A stretch of DNA of 5,532 bases from Pseudomonadota bacterium (GTDB lineage Bacteria; Myxococcota_A; Polyangia; Polyangiales; Polyangiaceae), in assembly GCA_023411445.1 (NCBI GenBank), contig JAEYOT010000912.1:1-5532 (forward strand). Direction: 5' to 3'. The translations under genes and the position numbers were made by a program. Of this stretch, positions 1-5,532 are shown one piece after another; the first letter of the stretch is position 1; each line of letters begins with the position of its first letter. The notes below the pieces were generated by a model. It made no database searches. It was not told where the DNA came from and saw only the letters and a list, made by a program, of their open reading frames with translations.

Positions 1-236
1 TCCCAGCGAGTCAGCGCGTCCAGCGTGACGTTCTGCTCGCACTCCTGGTAGAGCGGCGGCTCTTCCCAGCGAATCTCCTCGCCGCGCGTCCACATGAACA
101 GCCCACACCCGGCCGGCTCTTCGTCGAAGTGCTGGCCGCAGCCATCGCAATCGAAGCCGACGGGCGCAGCGGGAGCGATCTGTGGCGGCGCATCCGCCAT
201 CCCGAGCTCGACGATGATCGATTTGGTCTCCGACAT
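1..236 (-). CDS. Cysteine-rich zinc-ribbon-like small protein, 3' end missing
   Basis: An open frame runs from an ATG at 236-234 off the left edge, giving 78 visible residues and no stop. An in-frame TAG lies seven codons before the ATG, and no ATG, GTG or TTG lies between, so this start is the only conventional one. The upstream stretch has no good Shine-Dalgarno site. The first 27 residues look disordered and rich in alanine and proline. A cysteine-rich patch follows: CDGC at residues 30-33, then C44 and C66, which could bind zinc. Tryptophans (49, 57, 78) and acidic residues surround it. Third positions are mostly G or C, which supports coding. I do not recognise the family. It lies downstream of the oxidoreductase on the same strand but behind a strong hairpin, so it may be a separate transcription unit. 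A longer overlapping frame (11-301, minus) is rich in arginine and serine and looks like a shadow. Confidence 0.72.
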   Translation of the reverse strand, partial: MSETKSIIVELGMADAPPQIAPAAPVGFDCDGCGQHFDEEPAGCGLFMWTRGEEIRWEEPPLYQECEQNVTLDALTRW

Positions 237-284
237 CTGCGTGACCCGCAGAGCCTAACGCTTGCGCCGGGAAACGCCAGAGCG

Positions 285-317
285 GCGTAACCCGGCAGCA
301 AAACCGCCGGGTTACGC
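285..317 (-). terminator. 12-bp perfect inverted repeat after the oxidoreductase gene, possible terminator
   Basis: The arms at 285-296 (GCGTAACCCGGC) and 306-317 (GCCGGGTTACGC) are exact reverse complements separated by a 9-nt loop. Two further pairs form beyond one mismatch. The hairpin begins 7 bp past the TGA of the oxidoreductase gene, reading on the minus strand, which suits a transcription end. The sequence after the stem on the minus strand has only a TTT and no real T-run, so it is not a textbook intrinsic terminator. It may slow polymerase, protect the mRNA 3' end, or be a dispersed palindromic repeat. Confidence 0.5.
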
Positions 318-323
318 GGCGAG

Positions 324-2534
324 TCACTCAGCGGCGGCCGGTGCGTCCGTGCCGGCGGGCGCGGGATCGCCCACGCCGCACGAGCGCGCGAGCAGCTCGA
401 TCACGTCCAGGTTCTCGATCTCGTCTTCCTTGGACTGCGCCTTCACGCCGTCTTTCAGCATGGTCATGCAGAACGGACAGGCGCTGGCGATGGCTTGCTT
501 GGCGCCGTTTTGGGGCCGACCCAGCGCGTCCACCAGCTGCAAGGTGCGCTTGACGTTCACGCGATCCTTGTTCTGCTCCTCCATGAACATCTGCGCGCCG
601 CCTGCGCCGCAGCACAGCCCCTTCTTGCGATTCCAGCCGTCCACCTCCACCAGCTCCACGCCCGGGATGGCCTTCAAGATGTCGCGGGGCGACTCGTAGA
701 TGTCGTTGTAGCGACCGAGGTAGCAGGAGTCGTGGAAGGCCACCTGGCTCTTCACCGCGTGCTTGGGCACGAGCTTCTTCTCCGCCACGAGCCCGAGCAT
801 GTAGTCCGTGTGGTGGATGACCTCGAACTTGGCACCGAAGTCCGGGTACTCGTTGGTCAGCGTGTTGAAGCAGTGCGGGCAGGTGGTGAGGATCTTCTTG
901 ATGCCGCCCTGCTCTTTGTAGCCGTTGAGCGTGGCGGCGTTGGTCTCCGCCAGCATCGTGAACAGGTACTCGTTGCCGGCGCGGCGGGCTGGATCACCTG
1001 TGCACGTCTCTTCCTCGCCCAGGATGGCGAAGTCCACCCCAGCTGCCAGCAAGAGCTGCGCGGTGCTGCGCGCGATCTTCTTGGCGCGATCGTCGTAGCT
1101 GGCGGCGCAGCCGACCCAAAACAGCACCTCGGCGTCCGGCTTCTCCGAGAACATCTTGAGCCCGAGGCCTTCGGCCCAGTTCGTGCGATCCACGCGAGCC
1201 AGGTTCCAGGGGTTGCCGTTGCTCTCCATGCCCTCGAAGGGCTTACCCAGCTCTTGCGGGAACTCGCCCTTGATGACCACCAGGTTGCGGCGCATCTGGA
1301 TGATCTTCTGCATCGGCGTGATGTTCACCGGGCACTGCTCTTCACAGGCGCGACAGGTGGTGCAGGCCCAGAGCACGTCCGGGTGGATGATCTCGGGCAC
1401 CAGATCCACGGGCTTGAGCTGCTTGGGTCCGTCTTTTTCGACCTCTTCCGTGCGCCCGTACAGGTGGTTCCGCAAATCCAGGATGAAGTGCTTGGGCGAG
1501 AGCAGCTTTCCGGTCTTGAACGCCGGGCAGTTGTCCGAGCAACGGCCGCACTCCGTGCAGGTGTAGAAATCCAGCACGTCCTTCCAGCTGAAGTGGTTGA
1601 TGCGCGCGTAGCCGATGCGAGCTGCCAGCAGATCCTCACCCTCGGTCGCCTTCTCCACCGCGGCCATCAGCTGCTCGGTGTTCTCGGCCAGGGGCGCGAT
1701 GCGGCCGCGCGGCTTCAGATCGCTGAAGAAGACGTTCGGGATCGCCGTGATGATGTGAAAGTGCTTCGAGTACGGCAGGATGTTCAAGAACACGAGCACC
1801 AACGTCGAGTGCGTCCAGAAGCCGACCTGCGCGAGCACGACCAGCGCCGGCACGGACAGCCCCGAAACCAGCACTGAAGCGAGCGAGCCGCCCGGATCCG
1901 GGAAGGCGTGAAAGCCAGCGCCCTGCGCCGGCCCGAGCGGGAGCAGCAGCGTGCTGGCGCGCGCGCACCAAGCCGCGTCGGCGTCGCAAACGGAGGACGC
2001 AAAGCGCTCGCGCAACGCGAAGCTTGCGCCGTCGTACAAGAGGTCCGCCAGCATCATCGTCACGATGATGCCCAGGATCACGAGCCCCTCACCGCTGAGG
2101 GTCATGCGCTTCTCGTGCTTGATGGCGCGGAAGTAGACGAACACCAGCGCGCCTGCGATCACGAGCAGGGCGAATACGTCCTTCAGGAACGAGTAGATGG
2201 CGCCCAGCGGCAGGCCCAGCACCGGCTCCGGCCCGAGCACGAACAAGTTGAAGGTGGGATCGAAGCCGCGGCCCCACAGCACGAGCGTGCGCAAGAGCAG
2301 CACGATGAAGCCCATGAAGATGAGCTGATGCGCCAAACCCGCCAGCAGGTAGTTGCGCATCTTCTTCTGCCAGAACGCGTAGGTCCACACGGCTGCGAGG
2401 CGGTCGCCGACGCGGTCCACCCGGCTCTCCCACGTGGCGTCACCCACCTGCAGCAGTCGCCAGCGACGCCGCGCGCTCCACGCAAACGCGCCGGACAGGC
2501 TCACGATGATCAAGGCCATCAAGATCGGGTTCAT
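324..2534 (-). CDS. Membrane FeS oxidoreductase, EtfD / ETF:menaquinone oxidoreductase type
   Basis: This 736-residue protein has an N-terminal membrane part and a C-terminal iron-sulfur part. Hydrophobic helices lie near residues 2-20, 62-86, 113-135, 148-166 and 218-252. Basic residues after helix 1 (ARRRWR) place the N-terminus outside and the FeS part in the cytoplasm. H69, H242 and H260 are candidate haem b ligands, as in NarI-like domains. Two ferredoxin motifs follow: C326/C329/C332/C336-P and C391/C394/C397/C401-P. Two CCG (DUF224) domains follow, as in heterodisulfide reductase HdrD. The first uses C476, CTGDPARR at 511-518 and TCPHC at 551-555; the second uses C604, LCCGAGG at 640-646 and ACPFC at 685-689. 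Known relatives (mycobacterial Rv0338c/EtfD, Geobacter homologues) pass electrons from ETF to menaquinone during acyl-CoA oxidation. No etfAB or acyl-CoA dehydrogenase gene is in view, so the partner is inferred. The ATG has GAGG nine bases upstream, inside a small hairpin. The alanine/proline-rich tail after residue 722 looks unstructured. Confidence 0.93.
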   Translation of the reverse strand: MNPILMALIIVSLSGAFAWSARRRWRLLQVGDATWESRVDRVGDRLAAVWTYAFWQKKMRNYLLAGLAHQLIFMGFIVLLLRTLVLWGRGFDPTFNLFVLGPEPVLGLPLGAIYSFLKDVFALLVIAGALVFVYFRAIKHEKRMTLSGEGLVILGIIVTMMLADLLYDGASFALRERFASSVCDADAAWCARASTLLLPLGPAQGAGFHAFPDPGGSLASVLVSGLSVPALVVLAQVGFWTHSTLVLVFLNILPYSKHFHIITAIPNVFFSDLKPRGRIAPLAENTEQLMAAVEKATEGEDLLAARIGYARINHFSWKDVLDFYTCTECGRCSDNCPAFKTGKLLSPKHFILDLRNHLYGRTEEVEKDGPKQLKPVDLVPEIIHPDVLWACTTCRACEEQCPVNITPMQKIIQMRRNLVVIKGEFPQELGKPFEGMESNGNPWNLARVDRTNWAEGLGLKMFSEKPDAEVLFWVGCAASYDDRAKKIARSTAQLLLAAGVDFAILGEEETCTGDPARRAGNEYLFTMLAETNAATLNGYKEQGGIKKILTTCPHCFNTLTNEYPDFGAKFEVIHHTDYMLGLVAEKKLVPKHAVKSQVAFHDSCYLGRYNDIYESPRDILKAIPGVELVEVDGWNRKKGLCCGAGGAQMFMEEQNKDRVNVKRTLQLVDALGRPQNGAKQAIASACPFCMTMLKDGVKAQSKEDEIENLDVIELLARSCGVGDPAPAGTDAPAAAE

Positions 2535-2537
2535 GCG

Positions 2538-2555
2538 GCTAAGCCTCAGCTTAGC
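2538..2555 (-). promoter_or_regulatory. Ribosome-binding-site hairpin before the oxidoreductase start
   Basis: On the minus strand a 7-bp perfect stem (GCTAAGC / GCTTAGC) with loop TGAG ends three bases before the ATG at 2534. The only near-consensus Shine-Dalgarno element at a usable distance, GAGG at 2547-2544, sits in the loop and the first stem base. Folding could therefore control ribosome access. A second purine-rich stretch (GAGGGAGGG) lies further upstream, about 23 bases from the ATG and too far for it. It would instead suit a rare CTG codon five codons upstream, in frame. The repeat is seen directly; a regulatory role is inferred. Confidence 0.35.
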
Positions 2556-2594
2556 GCCCTCCCTCGGCTTTCAGCCAAAGCAAAAGCGCCGCAC

Positions 2595-3185
2595 TCAGCC
2601 CTGGCCGGTCATGCGCAGCCAGATGAGCAGCAAGATCCAGAGCGCCACCGCGACGATGACGATAACGAGCGCGACGCTCGGGCGCGGCGGGGCCTCCGCC
2701 TCGTCCTCCGTAGGCATTTCGTCGCCAGCCACGACGGCGGCTGGCGGCCGCTTGGAGGGAATGCCGCGCAGTAGCTTGATGGACGGATCCGGCTCGGCGC
2801 TGGGCACCACCGTGAGCAGCAGCAGGCCACGCGGCAGCTCGGAGCCGGCCTGGGGCAGCCCTCCTTGCTCCGGGATGCGCAGCGTGATGCCGCGCGAATC
2901 CGGCACGCCGTCGCGGCCGCGAGCCGGCAGCGTCACCTCCACCACCTCCGCCGGCTCGTCACGCTGACGCAGCGTGATCGCACCCGCCCGCCCGCAGCGG
3001 TCGCAACCGCCGCCGCCGCAGGCAGCGCACGCCAAGTTGCGCGGCAGCTCCAGCTCCACCACCTCGCCCGCGACGAGCCACTCCCGCTTCACCTTCACGC
3101 GGTGAAGCACGTCCGGGCCGCGTGGGCCCTCGACGGCACGACTGGTGACGCGAGCCAGGACTTCGGGCAATAGGCCCTTATACAC
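2595..3185 (-). CDS. Tail-anchored DnaJ C-terminal-domain-like protein with four-cysteine zinc site
   Basis: The 196-residue frame starts at GTG 3185-3183, the first conventional start after an in-frame TAG at 3257-3255. No clear ribosome site precedes it, and GTG codons at residues 26, 30 or 32 are alternatives. Residues 25-50 form beta-strand-like sequence ending in ELPRNL. A CAACGGGGCDRC patch at 53-64 follows, resembling half of the DnaJ CxxCxGxG zinc site. Residues 80-128 (VEVTLPARGRDG, then ITLRIPEQGGLP, then GLLLLTVVPS) match the pattern of the DnaJ C-terminal peptide-binding domain. No J domain with its HPD motif is present. An acidic, proline-rich linker (about 140-169) leads to one hydrophobic helix at 170-190 and a six-residue tail, so the protein is probably membrane-anchored with its bulk in the cytoplasm. 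It lies 60 bp upstream of the oxidoreductase and is probably co-transcribed. The DnaJ relation is judged by eye; function is unknown. Confidence 0.8.
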   Translation of the reverse strand: MYKGLLPEVLARVTSRAVEGPRGPDVLHRVKVKREWLVAGEVVELELPRNLACAACGGGGCDRCGRAGAITLRQRDEPAEVVEVTLPARGRDGVPDSRGITLRIPEQGGLPQAGSELPRGLLLLTVVPSAEPDPSIKLLRGIPSKRPPAAVVAGDEMPTEDEAEAPPRPSVALVIVIVAVALWILLLIWLRMTGQG

Positions 3186-3191
3186 GCAGTC

Positions 3192-3218
3192 AAGGGCCGA
3201 AGCGATAGCCCTTCGGCC
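3192..3218 (-). promoter_or_regulatory. Two overlapping, mutually exclusive inverted repeats in the leader of the DnaJ-like gene
   Basis: An 8-bp perfect repeat (GGCCGAAG at 3195-3202, CTTCGGCC at 3211-3218, 8-nt loop) overlaps a 6-bp perfect repeat (AAGGGC at 3192-3197, GCCCTT at 3208-3213). Both cannot form at once. They lie 7 to 33 bases before the GTG of the DnaJ-like gene on the minus strand, where they could affect translation or early termination. There is no recognisable riboswitch core. The pairing is seen directly; any role is inferred. Confidence 0.3.
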
Positions 3219-3289
3219 GCTCGACCTCGTCGTTGTTCCCCCGGCCTCCGCGACCTAACGCGCAAATTTTGACATAGTCCCGGCCCGAG
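3219..3289. promoter_or_regulatory. Divergent intergenic region with an AT-rich core, probable promoters
   Basis: This is the only place where divergent transcripts begin, so promoters for the leftward DnaJ-like/oxidoreductase pair and the rightward flippase unit should lie within or near it. The stretch 3261-3279 (GCAAATTTTGACATAG core) is much more AT-rich than its surroundings. It contains a perfect TTGACA at 3269-3274 on the plus strand. No -10 box lies 16-18 bp beyond it, however, and such a start would fall inside the small ORF. On the minus strand GCGTTAGG (3261-3254) could hold a weak -10. No promoter can be placed with confidence. Confidence 0.35.
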
Positions 3290-3442
3290 ATGGCGACCGC
3301 TCTTCGCGACTGGCTCGAGCGCTCGCAGCACTCGCAGGTGCGGGCCGTGATCTATCCTGTCGCTCCACGACGCTGCCTCGAGTACGTGGCAGAAATCACC
3401 ACGTGGAACGCCAAAACCGAACGGGAGCCGGAGCCGCAGTAA
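3290..3442 (+). CDS. Possible 50-residue small protein upstream of the flippase
   Basis: An ATG at 3290 opens a 50-codon frame ending in TAA at 3440-3442, with an in-frame TAG five codons before the ATG. Counted by hand, about 78% of third positions but only about 51% of second positions are G or C, the pattern expected of real coding sequence in this genome. The protein is polar and charged (RDWLERSQ near the start, VRAVIYPVAPRRC at 17-29, EYVAEITTW at 31-39). It has no signal peptide or membrane helix, and one cysteine at position 29. It ends 7 bp before the flippase ATG, close enough for translational coupling, which the flippase may need because its own ribosome site is poor. The Shine-Dalgarno site of the small ORF is also weak. 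I recognise no family; it could be only a leader peptide. Confidence 0.5.
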   Translation: MATALRDWLERSQHSQVRAVIYPVAPRRCLEYVAEITTWNAKTEREPEPQ

Positions 3443-3449
3443 GCGTCCC

Positions 3450-4970
3450 ATGACGGCTTCCGAAAAAGAGCCGGAAGGCGCGCGGCGTCCCAGCGCGTCG
3501 TCGCAAGCAGGAGCGCTGATATTCGGGACGACGCTCGCGACCTTGTCGAGCGCGCTCCTGCCGCTCTTGCTCGTGCGCCTCATCGGCAAGGCCGACATCG
3601 CCGAGCTGATGGCGCTGGTGCTTGTCTACGAGACGGTAGCGCTGATCGTCACGCTCGGCTTCCCGCAGACGCTGATGTACCACCTGCCGAGCCTGGCCGC
3701 GCCGGAGCGCAAAGCCGTCGCGATCCGCATTGGCTGGATCATGGTCGGTCTCGGCGCGGCGTCCGCAGCGGTGCTGGCCAGCCTGGGTTGGTGGGGGCAG
3801 GCTATCCCCGGCATGGTGGCGAGCGACGCCGGCGCGCGCGTGTCGCTCGCGCCGCTGGTCGTGCTCGCGCCCTCGCTGTTGTTCGAGCTACCTGCCCGCG
3901 TCGTACCCAACTTGCTGATCGCGGAGCACCGCGCGCGCGATGCGTCGGCGCTGGGCGTGCTCCGCACCATCACGACCACGGCGGCAACGCTGATCCCGGT
4001 GGCGCTCGGCTACGACATCTGGACGGTCGCGCTGTGGTACTCCGTGTGTCGCGGGCTCTTGGGCTTGGCGCTACCGTGGGCGATCCACCGCTGCTTTGGC
4101 GACCAACCGGCGGCGGCCTGCCCAGTGCGCACGCGGCAGCTGTTCGGTTTCGCGCTGCCGCTCGGCGCCACGGACATGGTCTCACTGCTCAATCAGCAGT
4201 TCGATCGCTGGCTCATCCTGCTCAGCTTTCCTGCAGCAGCCTTCGCGGACTACCAAGCGGGAGCGTGGCAGGTTCCAGTGATCAGCACCATCGCCTACTC
4301 GGTGGGCGCGGCCTACATGCCGATGATGGTGGCAGCGTTCAAGCGGGGTGAGCCACGCGTCGCCATCGCTACCTGGCGCGCTACCCTCCTCAAAGTGAGC
4401 CTGATCGTGCTGCCGGTCACGATGGGGTTCGTGGTCGGCGCGGATGAGCTGATGAGCCTGCTCTTCACCAGCGAGTACCTTGGCGCAGCGCCCGTCTTCC
4501 GGCTGTACTCCGTGCTGACCCTAGGGCGCGTGGCCGTGTTCGGTTCGGTCATCGTCGCGGCGGGGCGGCCACGCTACGTGCTTCAGGCCGCTTTCTTGTC
4601 GCTCGTGGCCAACGTGGCGCTTGCCATCCCGCTCACGGCCAGCATCGGCTTCTTGGGCCCAGCCGTAGCGACCGTGCTGGCGTTCATACCCATGGTCGTG
4701 TTCTACGTCTGGTCCATCGCGCGCGCCTCCGGGCTACGCTTTAGTGAGGTGTTCCCGCTCTTCGGCTATGCGCGCGTCCTCGCGCTCGCTTGCGTCTCGG
4801 GCGCGCTGGCTTACGGCCTCAAGCTGCAGCTCGAAGGCGCGCTGGCGCTGCTCGCGTCGGTGCTCGGTACGATCTTAGTGTTCGCGCTGCTGGGCGCACT
4901 CACGGGCACGGTGACGCGTGCAGACTTCAACTACCTGCGCGATTGGCTGAAGCTCAAGTTCGCTCGTTGA
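3450..4970 (+). CDS. Polysaccharide flippase, Wzx-like member of the MATE/MOP superfamily
   Basis: This 506-residue protein has about 14 hydrophobic segments. The clearest are near residues 22-44, 52-72, 92-114, 131-148, 168-188, 192-211, 275-296, 312-330, 358-371, 376-397, 400-422, 440-457 and 463-486; one more, around 230-260, carries polar residues. This is the size and pattern of O-antigen and exopolysaccharide flippases (Polysacc_synt families). Typical features include a basic loop after helix 1 (LVRLIGKADIAE), the NQQFDRW segment at 248-254 in the middle helix pair, and an FTSEYLGAAPVF-type stretch at 339-350, close to the family's usual phrase between helices. Such proteins move lipid-linked oligosaccharide units across the inner membrane. 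The hydrophilic first 19 residues look like a cytoplasmic tail. There is no strong ribosome site before the ATG, but a small ORF ends 7 bp upstream. Its end overlaps the convergent methyltransferase. The exact glycan cannot be told from sequence. Confidence 0.9.
   Translation: MTASEKEPEGARRPSASSQAGALIFGTTLATLSSALLPLLLVRLIGKADIAELMALVLVYETVALIVTLGFPQTLMYHLPSLAAPERKAVAIRIGWIMVGLGAASAAVLASLGWWGQAIPGMVASDAGARVSLAPLVVLAPSLLFELPARVVPNLLIAEHRARDASALGVLRTITTTAATLIPVALGYDIWTVALWYSVCRGLLGLALPWAIHRCFGDQPAAACPVRTRQLFGFALPLGATDMVSLLNQQFDRWLILLSFPAAAFADYQAGAWQVPVISTIAYSVGAAYMPMMVAAFKRGEPRVAIATWRATLLKVSLIVLPVTMGFVVGADELMSLLFTSEYLGAAPVFRLYSVLTLGRVAVFGSVIVAAGRPRYVLQAAFLSLVANVALAIPLTASIGFLGPAVATVLAFIPMVVFYVWSIARASGLRFSEVFPLFGYARVLALACVSGALAYGLKLQLEGALALLASVLGTILVFALLGALTGTVTRADFNYLRDWLKLKFAR
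4954..4970. other. 17-bp convergent overlap of the flippase and methyltransferase 3' ends
   Basis: The flippase stop TGA is at 4968-4970 on the plus strand. The methyltransferase stop is the complement of TCA at 4954-4956. The last five or so codons of each gene are therefore shared in antisense. No intergenic terminator can exist here; the only nearby repeat is a weak 5-bp stem at 4977-4990 inside the methyltransferase gene. Confidence 0.85.
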
Positions 4971-5532
4971 GCAGGAGCGAGTACTCTCGCCCGCTCGGCT
5001 GTGCGTCGAAGATACGGTAGCCGACGGCCTGCAGCCCTGACAGCGCCGCTTCGGTGCGGCTGATCGGGATGCCGTGCATACCGTGGTGAAACTCGAGCAG
5101 GATCTGCGGCGGGCGCAGGTTGCCCTTGAGCAGGTCCTCCAGCACGGCGTACTCCGCCCCCTCGATATCCATCTTCAGCACGTCAAGTCGCTCGTGGCCG
5201 AGCTCCGCCATCAAGGTGGGCAGCCGCCGAACCTGGAACTCGACGTGCGCACCTCCGCTCTCGCCAGCGCCGTCCAGCAGGCTGTGCGAGATGTGCTCGG
5301 GGTTCTTCGGTGGCGCGAAGCTGGCGACGCCGTCGTAGTCGGCGAGACCGAGCTCGCGGACGTGCAGCGCCGCCGGCGGCTGCTGAGCTTGCACCCAAGC
5401 CACCGACCGCGGCGTGGGATCGAAGCCGAACACCTCGCAGCCCGTGCGTTCGATCAGCGCCAAGTCGAACGAAATGTCCTCACCCAGACCGAACGAGTAG
5501 ACGACGCCACCAGCCGGCACCCGCTCCAGGAC
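4954..5532 (-). CDS. FkbM-family SAM-dependent methyltransferase, 5' end missing
   Basis: The frame is open from the right edge to a TGA at 4956-4954, giving 192 visible residues. The GTG at 5520-5518 lies inside the open frame and begins just before the cofactor-binding fold, so the true start is probably outside the window. Numbering from the edge, the first Rossmann strand reads VVYSFGLGEDISFD (10-23), in the place of the usual DxGxxxG motif, followed by VFGFDPTPRSVAWV (34-47), whose acidic residue should bind the ribose of SAM. The FkbM signature is LDVLKMDIEGAE at 116-127, and ILLEFHHGMHG at 144-154 is the later strand. FkbM relatives O-methylate polyketides and, often in surface-glycan loci, sugars. 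Next to a flippase gene, glycan methylation is the likelier role, although this gene is transcribed towards the flippase and not with it. The substrate is unknown. Confidence 0.9.
   Translation of the reverse strand, partial: VLERVPAGGVVYSFGLGEDISFDLALIERTGCEVFGFDPTPRSVAWVQAQQPPAALHVRELGLADYDGVASFAPPKNPEHISHSLLDGAGESGGAHVEFQVRRLPTLMAELGHERLDVLKMDIEGAEYAVLEDLLKGNLRPPQILLEFHHGMHGIPISRTEAALSGLQAVGYRIFDAQPSGREYSLLLNERT

Noticed and set aside
254..261. CCTAACGC shared with 3254-3261, upstream of two minus-strand genes
   Set aside because: An 8-base match between two places in 5.5 kb is expected by chance, and the distances to the two start codons differ greatly (about 18 versus 69 bp).
505..518. 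CTTGCTTGGCGCC-like short repeats and recurring CCCAGCGCGTC words (for example 520-531 and 3488-3498)
   Set aside because: These are short words within coding sequence, explained by biased codon use and not by a repeat family.
495..1877. Long plus-strand open frame of 460 codons
   Set aside because: It lies wholly antisense to the oxidoreductase gene, whose cysteine motifs are unmistakable. Its low-complexity, H/L/V/R-rich protein is typical of antisense frames opened by high GC at third positions.
1908..2774. Plus-strand open frame of 288 codons spanning the oxidoreductase and DnaJ-like genes
   Set aside because: Its protein is low-complexity (R, A, H, Q) and it crosses two better-supported genes and their intergenic gap.
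3269..3297. Perfect TTGACA as a sigma-70 promoter for the flippase unit
   Set aside because: The hexamers 16-18 bp downstream are GC-rich (GGCGAC and neighbours), so there is no -10 element.
3095..3598. Minus-strand open frame of 167 codons across the divergent region
   Set aside because: It overlaps the flippase N-terminus, the small ORF and the DnaJ-like gene, and its protein shows no motif. Taking it as real would remove the only place for divergent promoters.
4977..4990. GCGAG-TACT-CTCGC stem after the flippase stop
   Set aside because: It is only 5 bp, lies inside the methyltransferase coding sequence and has no T-run, so there is no support for a terminator.

Overview
The window comes from a high-GC bacterial chromosome with strongly G/C-biased third codon positions, weak Shine-Dalgarno sites and short gaps. 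The gene families and codon style would fit a myxobacterium or a related deltaproteobacterial lineage. That placement is an inference from style; no marker gene here fixes the taxonomy.

Layout. Minus strand, left to centre: a cysteine-rich zinc-ribbon-like small protein cut by the left edge (1-236); a hairpin in the 87-bp gap; a large membrane iron-sulfur oxidoreductase of the EtfD / ETF:quinone oxidoreductase type (324-2534); and, 60 bp upstream of it, a tail-anchored protein resembling the C-terminal substrate-binding part of DnaJ (2595-3185). A 104-bp divergent intergenic region follows. On the plus strand come a possible 50-residue small protein (3290-3442) and, 7 bp later, a Wzx/MATE-like polysaccharide flippase (3450-4970). 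On the minus strand at the right edge is an FkbM-family methyltransferase cut at its 5' end (4954-5532). Its 3' end overlaps that of the flippase by 17 bp. No stretch above about 300 bp lacks a gene.

How the genes may work together. The oxidoreductase has a five-helix NarI-like membrane part, two [4Fe-4S] motifs and two CCG-type domains. In known relatives this architecture moves electrons from electron-transfer flavoprotein, reduced by acyl-CoA dehydrogenases, into the menaquinone pool. The DnaJ-like protein is probably co-transcribed with it. Whether it helps the oxidoreductase fold or mature is speculation. The flippase and the methyltransferase belong functionally to surface-glycan export and decoration and probably mark the edge of a polysaccharide locus unrelated to the left half.

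No mobile element, CRISPR array, RNA gene or clearly new defence or biosynthetic system is visible. The least ordinary items are the membrane-anchored DnaJ-like protein without a J domain, the small ORF ahead of the flippase, and two hairpins placed over translation starts.
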